This document shows, in pieces, positions 42,889 through 51,555 of a stretch of 57,220 nt of DNA (within the stretch, counting starts at the first letter, position 1; the number at the start of each line of letters is the position of its first letter). Made by a program: the position numbers and the translations under genes. The stretch covers positions 1 through 57,220 of the forward strand of contig NZ_JASBRQ010000058.1 of the NCBI RefSeq assembly GCF_030149425.1, given 5' to 3'. The DNA comes from Maricaulis sp. (GTDB lineage Bacteria > Pseudomonadota > Alphaproteobacteria > Caulobacterales > Maricaulaceae). Under the pieces are notes generated by a model that was given only the letters and a program-made list of their open reading frames with translations, was not told the origin of the DNA and ran no database searches.

Positions 42889-44726
42889 AGCGGGCGCTAT
42901 ATCTGCCGCTGATGCTGGTCAGCATTATTGTGCTCTTCCTGGCCGGCAATCATCTCACCGCCCAGCTCTTTGCCGGGGCGCGGCTGGACCTGACCCAGAA
43001 CGGGCTCTATCGCCTGTCGCCCGGCTCGGAGGAAATCCTTGATCGGCTCAACGAGCCGGTGGAGTGGCGGTTCTACTATTCTCGCGCCCTGGCCGCAGAT
43101 TATCCGGCGATCCGGAGCTATGCGACGCGGGTGCGCGAATTCCTGCGCGGCTACGAAAAGCGGTCCGGCGGCCGGTTGCTGCTGATCGAGATAGATCCGG
43201 AACCCTTTTCCGAGAATGAGGACACCGCCCTCGCGACCGGCTTGACCCCGATCCCGACCGATACCGGCGAGACCATCTTTTTCGGGCTGGTGGCGCGCAA
43301 TTCGATCGACCAGGAGGCGGTCATCGCCTTGTTCGATCCGGAAATGGAAGCCCGGCTGGAATATGACCTGACCCGGACCATTGCCGATATCGAGCGGACC
43401 CGGACCCCGCGTCTTGCCATCCTCACCAGCCTGCCCATCTCGCCCGATGATGGCGCCCCCAACCGCTTTGTGCGGGAGCTGGCCGGGGCCTATGAGCTGG
43501 ACTGGATCGAACGCGATTTCGATACCCTGCCGGAAGCGGATGTGCTGCTGGCCTTGCATCCGGGCGAGCTGTCCGCCGCGCAAGCCTATCTGATCGACCA
43601 ATTCCTGGTCCGCGGCGGGCGTTTGATCCTCTTCCTCGATCCGATGGCGCATATGGCCCTGCGGCCGGGCCCGGACGGGTTGCCGCCGCTGGATGCACAG
43701 CGCGGTTCGAGTTTCGGCCCCATGCTGGCCAATTGGGGTGTGAACTGGGACGAGAACGTCGTCGCCATGGACCGTGCCCTGGGGCTGGAAGTGCAGATTG
43801 TCGAGGCCGATGGCCGGCCGCGCATGCGCACCTATCCGCTCTGGTTCGCCCTGCCGGCGGCCCAGCTCAACCGCGAGGACCGCGCCACATCGGCGCTGGA
43901 TCTGGGCGTCAATTTCGGCTCGCCCGGCGCGCTGTTCTTTACTCCGGGCACTGGTGTCGAGCTTGTGCCGCTGCTTTCGACCAGCCCTGAAGGCGCCTTG
44001 CTGGACGCCGATATCGCTGCGGGATCCCCCTCGCCGGATCAGTTACTGCGTGATTATGAGCGGGCGCCCGAGCCGCTCGTGCTTGGCGGCCGCTTGCAGG
44101 GGCGTTTCACGACGGCTTTCCCGGACGGTCCACCGGCCGATGGCGGCTTCTTCAACCCTGCTGATCATCGTGATACGGCCGAACGCGACGGTGAAGTCGT
44201 TCTCATCGCCGATGCGGACTGGCTCGATGACACGTTTTATGTCCGGGCCGACCCGGTCGGCGGCGAGCTGATCGTGGCCGATAATCTCAATCTGGCAATG
44301 AATCTGATTGATGCGGCCTTTGGCGATGAAGCCCTGGTGCGCTTGCGCTCGCGTACGCCGTCTGACCGGCCCATGCTGCGTGTTGAAAGCCTGCGGGCGG
44401 AGGCTGAGGACCGCTATTTCGAGACCCAGCAGAGGCTTGAGGTGCAGATCGCGGACGCCGAGGCGGAGCTTGAGCGCCTGCAGGGCACGGGTGGGACATC
44501 CGCCCTGTTCGGCGGTGATGCGACGGTTCGCAATGAAGCCCTCGCCCTGCGCGCCCAGATCAGCGATGCGCGCCGGCAATTGCGTGATGTGGAGCGCGAC
44601 TTCCGCGAGGATATCGATGCCCTCGATGCCTCGCTGCAGTTCTGGACCATCGGCGTGCCTCCGGCACTGGTCATTTTCGGCGCCCTTCTGGGCAGCCTGG
44701 TCCGGCGGCGGAGGCGCGGTGCATGA
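42885..44726 (+). CDS. GldG-like ABC auxiliary protein
   Basis: A 613-residue protein anchored by an N-terminal helix (about 8-27) and a C-terminal helix (about 588-606). The large periplasmic part is the ABC-transporter-associated (DUF7088/GldG) domain: LSPGSEEILDRLNEPVEWRF, GLVARNSIDQEAVIALFD, LILFLDPMAH. A coiled coil (about 510-585) precedes the final helix. It works with the ATPase and permease encoded upstream, probably as the substrate-contact arm of the complex. Both junctions are four-base overlaps. Confidence 0.88.
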   Translation: MKRALYLPLMLVSIIVLFLAGNHLTAQLFAGARLDLTQNGLYRLSPGSEEILDRLNEPVEWRFYYSRALAADYPAIRSYATRVREFLRGYEKRSGGRLLLIEIDPEPFSENEDTALATGLTPIPTDTGETIFFGLVARNSIDQEAVIALFDPEMEARLEYDLTRTIADIERTRTPRLAILTSLPISPDDGAPNRFVRELAGAYELDWIERDFDTLPEADVLLALHPGELSAAQAYLIDQFLVRGGRLILFLDPMAHMALRPGPDGLPPLDAQRGSSFGPMLANWGVNWDENVVAMDRALGLEVQIVEADGRPRMRTYPLWFALPAAQLNREDRATSALDLGVNFGSPGALFFTPGTGVELVPLLSTSPEGALLDADIAAGSPSPDQLLRDYERAPEPLVLGGRLQGRFTTAFPDGPPADGGFFNPADHRDTAERDGEVVLIADADWLDDTFYVRADPVGGELIVADNLNLAMNLIDAAFGDEALVRLRSRTPSDRPMLRVESLRAEAEDRYFETQQRLEVQIADAEAELERLQGTGGTSALFGGDATVRNEALALRAQISDARRQLRDVERDFREDIDALDASLQFWTIGVPPALVIFGALLGSLVRRRRRGA

Positions 44727-45772
44727 GCCAGCCGATCGACAAGCAGCGCACCCATCACATCCTGATCGTTGGCGGGCTGGCCCTGGCCGCGCTAGTGGCG
44801 GCGCTATCCGTTTCTCTGCTGGATGCCCGGCGGGTCTGGCAGCCGGAGCTCGAAGGCGCTGTGTTCGCGGCCTGGCCCGATCAGGCCCCCCGGGCGCAGG
44901 ACATCGAGGTCGCCCACGGCGAGGCGCGTTTTAGCATTTCCCGGCAGGGCGAGCGCTGGGTGATGCCGAGCCGCGATAACTACCCGGTTCGGCCGGATAT
45001 CGTCGCGGCTATCGATGCTGTGTTGAGTGGCCTGACCTATGCTGGGGCCCGAACCGCTGACCCGGCCAAATACCCGGCCCTGGCGCTGGCTGAGCCCGGC
45101 GAGGCTGGCGGTGGTGCCCGGCTGACCGTGCGCGATGCCTCCGGCGCGGTGATCGCCGATCTGATCGCCGGTGAGACCCGTGGTCAGACGCTGTATATTC
45201 GCTTGCCCGGCGAGGCGCGCAGCTTCGCGGCTGATCTGGCGGATGGGACCAGCGCCGCGGCGCTTACCCAGACCGCCGACCAGTGGCTTGATCTCGGATT
45301 TCTGGAGCTGGGCCGGACGGCGATTGCCCGGGTCCGGATCCAGCCGGAAACCGGCCCCGCCTACCGGCTGGAGCGGCCGGCGCGGTCGACGCGGAATTTC
45401 GCCCTTCGCGAGCCGGCCGGGTGGACCCCGATCACGGCCGGTGCGGGCAATGGCCCGGCCAGCGCGCTGGGGCGGATCCGGTTTCGTGATGTCCGCCAGG
45501 TCGAACGTCTGACCGGCGCGATTGTCGGCTCGCATACGGCCGAGACATTTGGCGGACTGGAGGTTACCCTCGATATCATTGCCCAGGGCGAGACCCGCTG
45601 GGCCCGTATCCGCACCAACGCGTTGACCGATGATGCGGCCGAAGCGGCCGCCCTGCTGCAGGAAGAAAGCGAGGGCTGGGCCTATCTTTTGAGTGATCTG
45701 GCGCTGGACCGGCTGTTGCGGCCGCTTGATGAAATCGCCGATCCGCGACCGGGAGCCGGCGATGCGCCTTAA
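44723..45772 (+). CDS. DUF4340 protein of the GldAFG system
   Basis: A 349-residue protein with one N-terminal helix (about 13-33) and a periplasmic beta-rich body, matching DUF4340: GEARFSISRQGERWVMPSRD, AARTADP-like, QTADQWLDLGF. DUF4340 genes routinely close GldAFG operons and the protein probably completes the envelope complex. Its end overlaps the start of the VOC gene by 11 bases, so the VOC gene is co-transcribed though perhaps functionally unrelated. Confidence 0.85.
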   Translation: MSQPIDKQRTHHILIVGGLALAALVAALSVSLLDARRVWQPELEGAVFAAWPDQAPRAQDIEVAHGEARFSISRQGERWVMPSRDNYPVRPDIVAAIDAVLSGLTYAGARTADPAKYPALALAEPGEAGGGARLTVRDASGAVIADLIAGETRGQTLYIRLPGEARSFAADLADGTSAAALTQTADQWLDLGFLELGRTAIARVRIQPETGPAYRLERPARSTRNFALREPAGWTPITAGAGNGPASALGRIRFRDVRQVERLTGAIVGSHTAETFGGLEVTLDIIAQGETRWARIRTNALTDDAAEAAALLQEESEGWAYLLSDLALDRLLRPLDEIADPRPGAGDAP

Positions 45773-46139
45773 CCAGATCACCATTCCGGTCACCGATATG
45801 ACCCGCTCGCGCAGCTTCTACCGGCGGCTGGGCTTCCGTTTGCTGGTGGACACGCCGCATTATGCCCGCTTTCTGGCGCCCGATGGTGATACCACCTTCT
45901 CTCTCCAGATCGCCGACGGGCCGGTTTCCACCGGCGCCGTGATCTATCTGGAATGCGACAAGGTCGACACGGAGGTCGAGCGCCTGCGCGAGCGCGGATT
46001 CCAGTTCGAAACCGGGCCGGAGGATATGGGGTGGCTCTGGCGCGAGGCGATCCTGAAGGATCCGGACGGTCACAAGATCAAGATTTATCACGCCGGCAAG
46101 AACCGCATCGACCCGCCTTGGCGGGTGCAGGAGGACTAG
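45762..46139 (+). CDS. VOC (glyoxalase/bleomycin resistance) family protein
   Basis: A 125-residue protein starting MRLNQITIPVTD; this ATG is chosen because the VOC fold begins at once. It shows two beta-alpha-beta-beta-beta modules (SRSFYRRLGFRLLVDTP and ILKDPDGHKIKIYHAG, with a Glu/His metal-ligand pattern). VOC enzymes include glyoxalases, dioxygenases and antibiotic-binding proteins; the short length and lack of partners leave the reaction open. Confidence 0.85.
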   Translation: MRLNQITIPVTDMTRSRSFYRRLGFRLLVDTPHYARFLAPDGDTTFSLQIADGPVSTGAVIYLECDKVDTEVERLRERGFQFETGPEDMGWLWREAILKDPDGHKIKIYHAGKNRIDPPWRVQED

Positions 46140-46142
46140 CCG

Positions 46143-46967
46143 CTACATGCGTCCGCCCGGCTCGGGCAGGGCGTGTTCCGCCAGCTCCTTGGTAATGTAG
46201 GCAAAGGCCTCATCGATACTGTCGGTGCGATAGAGCAGATCCAGATCGCCGGGACTGATCGTGCCGAACTCAACCATGGCGTCGAGATTGAGGATCTTGT
46301 CCCAATACTCCGTGCCGAACAGGACAACGGGCAGGCGTTTGGTCATTTTCTGTGTCTGTACCAGCGTCAGGGTCTCAAACAGCTCGTCCAGCGTACCGAA
46401 CCCGCCCGGCATGATCACCAGCGCCTTCGCCGGGTAGAGGAACCAGAATTTCCGGGTGAAGAAATAGTGGAATTCGAAGCTGAGATGCTCTGTGACCCAC
46501 GGGTTGTTACCGGCTTCAAAGGGCAGGGAAATACCCAGCCCGACTGTTTCGCCCCCGGCTTCCGCCGCGCCGCGATTGGCCGCCTCCATAATACCGGGAC
46601 CGGCACCGGTGCAGATCACGAAGCGGCGCCCGCCTTCATCGCTGATCTCGTCTGACCAGCGGGTCAGGCGCCCCGCCAGCTCGCGCGTGGCGTCATAGTA
46701 TTTCACCAAACCCAGCTTCTTTTGAGCCTGGGTCTCGTCATCACCAGCCGCGCGCAGTGCGGCAATCTCGGCCTCAACATCGTCCCGGTCGCTGATCCGG
46801 GCAGATCCGAAGAACAGGATGGTGTCCTGGACGCCGTGTTCCTCGAACCGGTTTTGCGGGTCGAGATACTCGGCGAGAATGCGGACCGGGCGCGCCTGCG
46901 GGCTGCGGATGAAGCGGTCATCGCGATAGGCTTTGGACGGTGTGGTGAAGACTTTGGATTTCGACAT
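46143..46967 (-). CDS. LOG-family protein (cytokinin-activating or nucleotide-binding type)
   Basis: A 274-residue Rossmann protein. I chose the ATG at 46967 with AAGGA upstream; a longer frame is not protein-like. The LOG signature GTGAGPGIMEAANRGA (ICTGAGPGIM) and PGGFGTLDELFE are intact, as in enzymes that release the base from AMP-type nucleotides, once misnamed lysine decarboxylases. The extra N-terminal 50 residues place it in the type II-like long group. It converges with the VOC gene and diverges from the GlxA-like regulator. Confidence 0.9.
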   Translation of the reverse strand: MSKSKVFTTPSKAYRDDRFIRSPQARPVRILAEYLDPQNRFEEHGVQDTILFFGSARISDRDDVEAEIAALRAAGDDETQAQKKLGLVKYYDATRELAGRLTRWSDEISDEGGRRFVICTGAGPGIMEAANRGAAEAGGETVGLGISLPFEAGNNPWVTEHLSFEFHYFFTRKFWFLYPAKALVIMPGGFGTLDELFETLTLVQTQKMTKRLPVVLFGTEYWDKILNLDAMVEFGTISPGDLDLLYRTDSIDEAFAYITKELAEHALPEPGGRM

Positions 46968-47093
46968 GTTTTTCCTTTTTATCTGATCGAGTGATCGTGG
47001 GCGTCCGCGGGCGGGAAAGCAATGCCCGCGTGTGGCCCAAAAAAGCAATAACCTGTACTTTAGGCCAAAGCGGTGTGCGGCTAATGTGCCGGT

Positions 47094-48095
47094 ATGAGTT
47101 CTGCGCGCACCCTGTCCTTCCTGATCTATCCTGGTTTCCAGCTGCTCGATCTGAGCGGGCCACTGGCGGTGTTTTCCGGTGCCAACACGGCCCTGGGGCG
47201 GACCGCATACGCCTTCAATATCGTTGCTGAACAGACCGGTCCGGTGGTCGCATCCTGCGGTCTGAGCGTTACGGCCACGCACAGCTATGCCGATGCGCAA
47301 TCCGGCTTGGCCGCGACGGATACCTGGTTCGCTCTGGGCGGAGAAGCGCCCGAAATCGAGGCGGAGCTGGCCCGCGGGTTGATTACGCCGCTCTTGCGCG
47401 CAGCTCATGGCACGGCGGCGCGGCTGGCCTCGGTCTGCACCGGGGCTTTCTTCCTTGCCGAAGCGGGCTGTCTGGCTGGCCGGCGGGCCACGACGCACTG
47501 GTGGTCGAGCGACCGGCTGGCCCGGCGCTTTCCCGCTATTGAGGTCGACGGCGATGCCATCTTCATTCAGTCCGGCCGCATCTGGACCTCAGCCGGTGTG
47601 ACGGCGGGAATTGATCTGGCGCTGGCCCTCGTCGAACAGGATCATGGCCGGGACGCGGCGCTGCTGATCGCCCGCCACCTCGTCGTCCCGCGCATGCGCC
47701 ATGGCGGGCAGTCACAATATTCTTCTGATCTTGCCGTACAGCACACCCAGGAGCGGCGTCTGACCGGTCTGGCAGATGCGGTAAGGGCCCATCCCGACAA
47801 GCGCTGGACCGTCGATGCGCTGGCGCAGCGCGCCGGGGTCTCTCGCCGGACCCTGTCCCGGCTTTGTCGCGATGAGCTGGAGACCAGCCCGGCGGGGCTG
47901 GTGGAAAGCATCCGTCTCGATGCCGCCCGTCAGGCCCTGGTCGAGACGGACCTTGCCGTTGAGCGCATCGCGGAACAGAGCGGTTTCGGCAGTGCCCAGC
48001 GCATGGACCGCGTCTTTGGCCGCCGTCTCGGCCTTGCCCCGCGCGCCTTCCGGTCGCGTTTTCGTTCCCCCTTCGCCCAGGAGACCTCCAGATGA
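47094..48095 (+). CDS. GlxA-like transcriptional regulator (DJ-1/PfpI + AraC)
   Basis: A 333-residue regulator. The N-terminal DJ-1/PfpI-like domain (about 5-190) contains the nucleophile elbow SVCTGAFFLAEAG, where Cys is retained. The C-terminal AraC domain (about 220-325) has two helix-turn-helices (VDALAQRAGVSRRTLSRL and VERIAEQSGFGSAQRMDRVF). It is coupled to the isonitrile-hydratase-like gene by an ATGA overlap and probably controls it. Effector unknown. Confidence 0.92.
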   Translation: MSSARTLSFLIYPGFQLLDLSGPLAVFSGANTALGRTAYAFNIVAEQTGPVVASCGLSVTATHSYADAQSGLAATDTWFALGGEAPEIEAELARGLITPLLRAAHGTAARLASVCTGAFFLAEAGCLAGRRATTHWWSSDRLARRFPAIEVDGDAIFIQSGRIWTSAGVTAGIDLALALVEQDHGRDAALLIARHLVVPRMRHGGQSQYSSDLAVQHTQERRLTGLADAVRAHPDKRWTVDALAQRAGVSRRTLSRLCRDELETSPAGLVESIRLDAARQALVETDLAVERIAEQSGFGSAQRMDRVFGRRLGLAPRAFRSRFRSPFAQETSR

Positions 48096-48775
48096 GCCAG
48101 ACCTTCAATATCGGCTTTCTTCTCTTTCCCAACCTGACCCAGCTCGACTTCACCGGTCCCCTGCAGGTGCTCAGCCGCTTGCCCGGAGCGAAAGTGCATC
48201 TCGTCGCCAAGACGCTCGAGCCGGTGCAGACCGATTGCGGACCCTTCATCCTGCCGTCCATCACCCTGGAGCAATGTCCGGATCTCGATTTGATCTGTGT
48301 CCCGGGTGGTTTCGGTGTCGATGACGCCATGCGTGACCCGCAGACGCTGGCCTTCCTGCGCCGTCAGGGCGCACAGGCGAAATACATCACCTCGGTCTGC
48401 ACCGGCGCCTTCATTCTTGGCGCCGCCGGATTGCTCAAAGGCAAGCGCGCAACGACCCATTGGCGCTATCACAGCGCCCTGGCGGATGTCGGTGCGATAC
48501 CCGAGGAGGCGCGTGTGGTTCGCGACGGCAATGTCTTCACGGGCGGGGGTGTGACCGCCGGGATCGATTTTGCCTTTACTGTGCTCAAGGAGCTGGGCGG
48601 CGAAACCCTCGCCGAGGCGGTGCAGCTGGGGCTGGAATATGATCCCATGCCCCCGGTCGATGCAGGATCGCCGGGCAAGGCGTCTGAACCGGTGCGGGCG
48701 GCGGTCGAGGATCGTTTCGCTCCGCGTATCGCGGAATTTCGACAGGCGCTGCGCGAGGTCGCAATCCCCAGCTAG
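48092..48775 (+). CDS. DJ-1/PfpI family protein, isonitrile hydratase-like
   Basis: A 227-residue protein of the DJ-1/PfpI superfamily. It shows GFLLFPNLTQLDFTGPLQVL, VPGGFG and the catalytic Cys in SVCTGAFILGAAGLL, followed by GKRATTHWRYH, as in isonitrile hydratase InhA, which turns isonitriles into N-formamides. The actual substrate is unproven. It is the second gene of the pair with the GlxA-like regulator and converges with mmcB, overlapping its stop by four bases. Confidence 0.9.
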   Translation: MSQTFNIGFLLFPNLTQLDFTGPLQVLSRLPGAKVHLVAKTLEPVQTDCGPFILPSITLEQCPDLDLICVPGGFGVDDAMRDPQTLAFLRRQGAQAKYITSVCTGAFILGAAGLLKGKRATTHWRYHSALADVGAIPEEARVVRDGNVFTGGGVTAGIDFAFTVLKELGGETLAEAVQLGLEYDPMPPVDAGSPGKASEPVRAAVEDRFAPRIAEFRQALREVAIPS

Positions 48776-49224
48776 TCTTCTCCGGCGCGCATCAGCCGGT
48801 CGGCGGCGGCGCGGGCGAAGCGCAGGGTCACCGCCTTACGGCGGGCGGCAGCGAGTTTCTGCATCGGGCTTTCGCGCACAATGGCGCCGCCAAACCCGTC
48901 GGCGATAATCAGGCCGGTATCGGCCGGAATGAGATCGTGCGGGAAACGCTGGGATACGGCGAAATAGAACATGTCGCAGAACTCGCCATACTCGTTCCAC
49001 TTATTGTCGGCGCGATAATCGGCGGTTCCGGATTTGACCTCGATAATGGCAACTTCACCCTTGCGGCCAACACAGAACAGATCGGCGCGCCGGCCGCCTG
49101 GCAGGGAGAATTCCGGAATGGCGCTATAGCCCAATTGCCAGAACAGGCGTGCAGCGCCGCGCATCAGGGCCTGGGCATCATCGATGTCGGGGTTCTGGGC
49201 CGAGGCCACATCCTGCAAGTTCAT
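48772..49224 (-). CDS. mmcB: MmcB-type DNA repair protein
   Basis: A 150-residue protein related to the PD-(D/E)XK nuclease fold: Asp in GRRADLFCV and Glu-x-Lys in IIEVKSG. It matches the MmcB family of alphaproteobacteria, linked to mitomycin C resistance in Caulobacter. The start MNLQDV at 49224 is chosen because a perfect SOS box lies only 12 bp upstream, which would fall inside the gene if the longer frame were used. It is therefore predicted to be induced by DNA damage. Confidence 0.9.
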   Translation of the reverse strand: MNLQDVASAQNPDIDDAQALMRGAARLFWQLGYSAIPEFSLPGGRRADLFCVGRKGEVAIIEVKSGTADYRADNKWNEYGEFCDMFYFAVSQRFPHDLIPADTGLIIADGFGGAIVRESPMQKLAAARRKAVTLRFARAAADRLMRAGED

Positions 49225-49235
49225 GCTCGAATTAT

Positions 49236-49250
49236 GTTCCACATTTGTTC
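49236..49250. promoter_or_regulatory. LexA (SOS) box of mmcB
   Basis: GTTC-CACATTT-GTTC is the exact alphaproteobacterial LexA motif GTTC-N7-GTTC. It lies 12 bp before the mmcB ATG and 67 bp before the divergent metallopeptidase gene, so LexA may control both. Confidence 0.85.
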
Positions 49251-49316
49251 GCAAGACAAGGCGGGCCGCAACCCCACCCCATTGGCGCGGCGCCACCGCG
49301 CGCCTACATAGCCATC

Positions 49317-49730
49317 ATGTACCCGCACCAGATTTCCGACCCGCTCGCCATTACCGCCGTCGATTTCGAGCGCATGGCTGCGCGAGCCTTCCAGGCTTTA
49401 CCCGAGGCGATGCGGGCGCTGAGCCGCGATGTCGAGATTTTTATCGCCGACTTTGCCGAGCAGGATGTGCTGGACGAGTTCGAGATGAGCGATCCCTATG
49501 AACTCACCGGCCTGTATAGCGGCGTTGATCTGACCCAGAAATCGATCAGCTATGCCCAACCATTTCCCGACCGGGTCTTTCTCTACCGCCTGCCGATCCT
49601 GGCAGAATGGGTGGCACGGGGCGATGAGACGATCGAACACCTCATCCAACATGTCCTGATACACGAAATCGGCCACCATTTCGGACTCTCGGATGAAGAT
49701 ATGCACGCGATCGAGGATGGATTGCGTTAA
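49317..49730 (+). CDS. Small metallopeptidase family protein (HExxHxxGxxD)
   Basis: A 137-residue single-domain protein. The zinc motif HEIGHHFGLSDED lies near the C-terminus (about residues 116-128), a minimal metzincin-type site with two His, Glu and the Asp ligand. The start MYPHQISD is chosen as the first codon after protein-unlike sequence. Related small metallopeptidase-family genes are common in alphaproteobacteria with no known substrate. It diverges from mmcB across the SOS box. Confidence 0.85.
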   Translation: MYPHQISDPLAITAVDFERMAARAFQALPEAMRALSRDVEIFIADFAEQDVLDEFEMSDPYELTGLYSGVDLTQKSISYAQPFPDRVFLYRLPILAEWVARGDETIEHLIQHVLIHEIGHHFGLSDEDMHAIEDGLR

Positions 49731-49745
49731 CCCTTAATTAAGGAC

Positions 49746-50450
49746 TCAGCCCACCATCTCTGCCACCCAGGCTGGAACCGACTGCGTGGCCTGGCCATTT
49801 CGAACCTCGTCGAAGACCGGTGAGGTGTCGGTGGTCTCCAGATTGATCTCGATACAGCGCGCGCCGGCCTCCTTGGCCACCTGGCTGAAACCGGCGGCGG
49901 GATAGACGGTTCCGGAAGTGCCAATGGCCACGAAGAGATCACACGAGCCGAGCTGATCAAAGATCAGATCCATCTCCATCGGCATTTCCCCGAACCAGAC
50001 GATATGCGGTCTCAGACCGCCCGCCCGGCGGCAATTGAGGCAGGGCAGGTCGGTGGTGATCTCGTCAAAGGCGTCATGCACATAGCCGCAATGCTCGCAG
50101 CGCATCTTTGACAGTTCGCCATGCATGTGGACGAGGCGCTCCGAGCCCGCCTTGTCGTGCAGGTCGTCGACATTCTGGGTGACCAGCAGGAACTCCCCGC
50201 CACGGGCGATCCAGGCTTTTTCGAGCTCCACCAGGGCGTGATGGGCGGCATTGGGCGTCGAGGTTTTCAGCCCGGCCCGGCGGGCATTGTAGAAGGCATG
50301 GACCTCTTCCGGCTTGGCGGCGAAGGCTTCCGGTGTCGCCAGCTCGCGCCAGTCGAACCGGGCCCACAGGCCGTCCGGGTCGCGGAAGGTGCCAAGGCCC
50401 GACTCGGCGGAGATGCCGGCGCCGGTGAGAATGACGAGATTGGAAGACAT
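49746..50450 (-). CDS. cobB: Sirtuin NAD-dependent deacylase, class III
   Basis: A 234-residue Sir2 enzyme. The NAD motif GAGISAESGLGTFRD is at about residues 10-24, TQNVDDLH and HGEL form the active site, and four zinc Cys are present (CEHC, CLNC). The YxxR signature at Tyr54/Arg57 (YNAR) marks the class III desuccinylase/demalonylase type, as in E. coli CobB. It would remove acyl groups from lysines using NAD. It converges with the small metallopeptidase gene. Confidence 0.95.
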   Translation of the reverse strand: MSSNLVILTGAGISAESGLGTFRDPDGLWARFDWRELATPEAFAAKPEEVHAFYNARRAGLKTSTPNAAHHALVELEKAWIARGGEFLLVTQNVDDLHDKAGSERLVHMHGELSKMRCEHCGYVHDAFDEITTDLPCLNCRRAGGLRPHIVWFGEMPMEMDLIFDQLGSCDLFVAIGTSGTVYPAAGFSQVAKEAGARCIEINLETTDTSPVFDEVRNGQATQSVPAWVAEMVG

Positions 50451-50527
50451 GTTGTGGAGCTTATTGCCTTTCGCGATCGCTCAAATAGTGTGTTTTAGCT
50501 TATCTCGTCCTAGAGGAGAAAACGTTG

Positions 50528-51313
50528 ATGCGCGCCCCTACCTATGTCGTTGAGCGCGGTATGGTGACCGTCGGCAATCTGACTGATTATCTGAAGGCGG
50601 TTCGGGAATACGGGCATAATCTGTTGTCACCGCTGCTCTACCGAGGGCAATCCCAAGACTGGGACCCAATTCCCTCAGCTGCCCGTCATGGATACTATGA
50701 ATACAGCGAGCTAGGGGCACTCGAGCGCTGGCGCCAGAACGCAACAGGGGTCTTTGGGCGTAACATCGAATCTGGCACTGAGCTGGTTTGTCTTGCCCAA
50801 CATTATGGTGCCCCAACACGACTTCTTGACTGGTCTTTTAGCCCACTTGTCGCGCTTTGGTTTGCAGTAGCAGACGGAGCTAATCAACGGCACATGGAGA
50901 TCGCCGGCGATCTTGATGCCTATAATGGTACCCAAGATGATCCACCAGACGGGATGATATATATCGCTCTCCCAAAGCGTTGGTTGCAAGCCGAAGAGGA
51001 TATCTTCTCTATCACCGAAGCAAAGCAAGTGAACCCTTGGCATTCCTTGCCAAGAGTTACTGCGCAGCGGTCCGTCTTCACGGTTCACCCACTTCCGATG
51101 TTGAGGCCGATCAAACGTGACTACATACAAAAAATTCGTATTCCCGGCGCGCTCAAAAGGTCGTTTTTCGACGAACTAAACTGGCTTGGGATAAACGCGC
51201 TAAGCCTTAAACCGGACCCTGAAGGGTTGTCTGAGCATACTCGATGGATGTCGAACAATATCGCGACAAGAATTGTCCCGAGGTTCGAAGACGGACGAGC
51301 ACCTACGAAATAG
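50528..51313 (+). CDS. FRG-domain protein
   Basis: A 261-residue protein with the FRG domain: LLYRGQSQDWDPIPSAAR (about residues 35-52) and AQHYGAPTRLLDWSFSPLVAL (about 88-109), the two hallmark segments. The ATG at 50528 follows AGAGGAG; a TTG three bases earlier also fits. FRG domains are distantly related to ADP-ribosyltransferase-type folds and occur in accessory, sometimes defence-linked, proteins; activity is not established. Its DNA is visibly more AT-rich in third positions than cobB and rplS on either side, suggesting recent transfer. A large palindrome follows directly. Confidence 0.85.
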   Translation: MRAPTYVVERGMVTVGNLTDYLKAVREYGHNLLSPLLYRGQSQDWDPIPSAARHGYYEYSELGALERWRQNATGVFGRNIESGTELVCLAQHYGAPTRLLDWSFSPLVALWFAVADGANQRHMEIAGDLDAYNGTQDDPPDGMIYIALPKRWLQAEEDIFSITEAKQVNPWHSLPRVTAQRSVFTVHPLPMLRPIKRDYIQKIRIPGALKRSFFDELNWLGINALSLKPDPEGLSEHTRWMSNNIATRIVPRFEDGRAPTK

Positions 51314-51330
51314 CTGCTTCGCGCAAACCA

Positions 51331-51465
51331 CCCCATTGTTTTCATGCTGGCTTTTCGCCGCAGTGTCTCCGCGCCGTCAAGGCGCATGCCCGCATAGCGG
51401 CGCCGGAGGCGGCCTTGACGGCGCGGAGACACTGCGGCCCACTGGCTGTCATGAAAACAATGGGG
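51331..51465. repeat. 135-bp palindromic element
   Basis: Perfect outer arms of 15 bp (CCCCATTGTTTTCAT at 51331-51345 and its complement at 51451-51465) enclose perfect inner arms of 26 bp (51358-51383 and 51412-51437). Together they can form one large hairpin. No coding function is seen. It resembles a miniature inverted-repeat or repetitive intergenic palindrome and lies between the convergent FRG and rplS genes. Confidence 0.8.
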
Positions 51466-51500
51466 CCCTGTGGGTCTCTTATTCCCCCAAGCACAAAAAA

Positions 51501-51522
51501 CCCGCCAGCTCGCGCCGGCGGG
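51501..51522 (-). terminator. Rho-independent terminator of rplS
   Basis: Stem CCCGCC / GGCGGG with a T-run on the minus strand (the A6 at 51495-51500), 34 bp after the rplS stop codon. It ends the ribosomal operon. Confidence 0.85.
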
Positions 51523-51555
51523 TCTTTGTAATCGCATCTGCGATGAAGGCGGGGC

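Noticed and set aside
46968..47498. N-terminal extension of the LOG protein through the intergenic region
   Set aside because: The extension crosses the divergent promoter and the start of the GlxA-like gene; a good ribosome site marks the ATG at 46967.
49727..49741. TTAA-CCCTTAA-TTAA, a formal CtrA match
   Set aside because: It lies at the 3' ends of two convergent genes, covering a stop codon, so it cannot serve a nearby promoter; likely chance.
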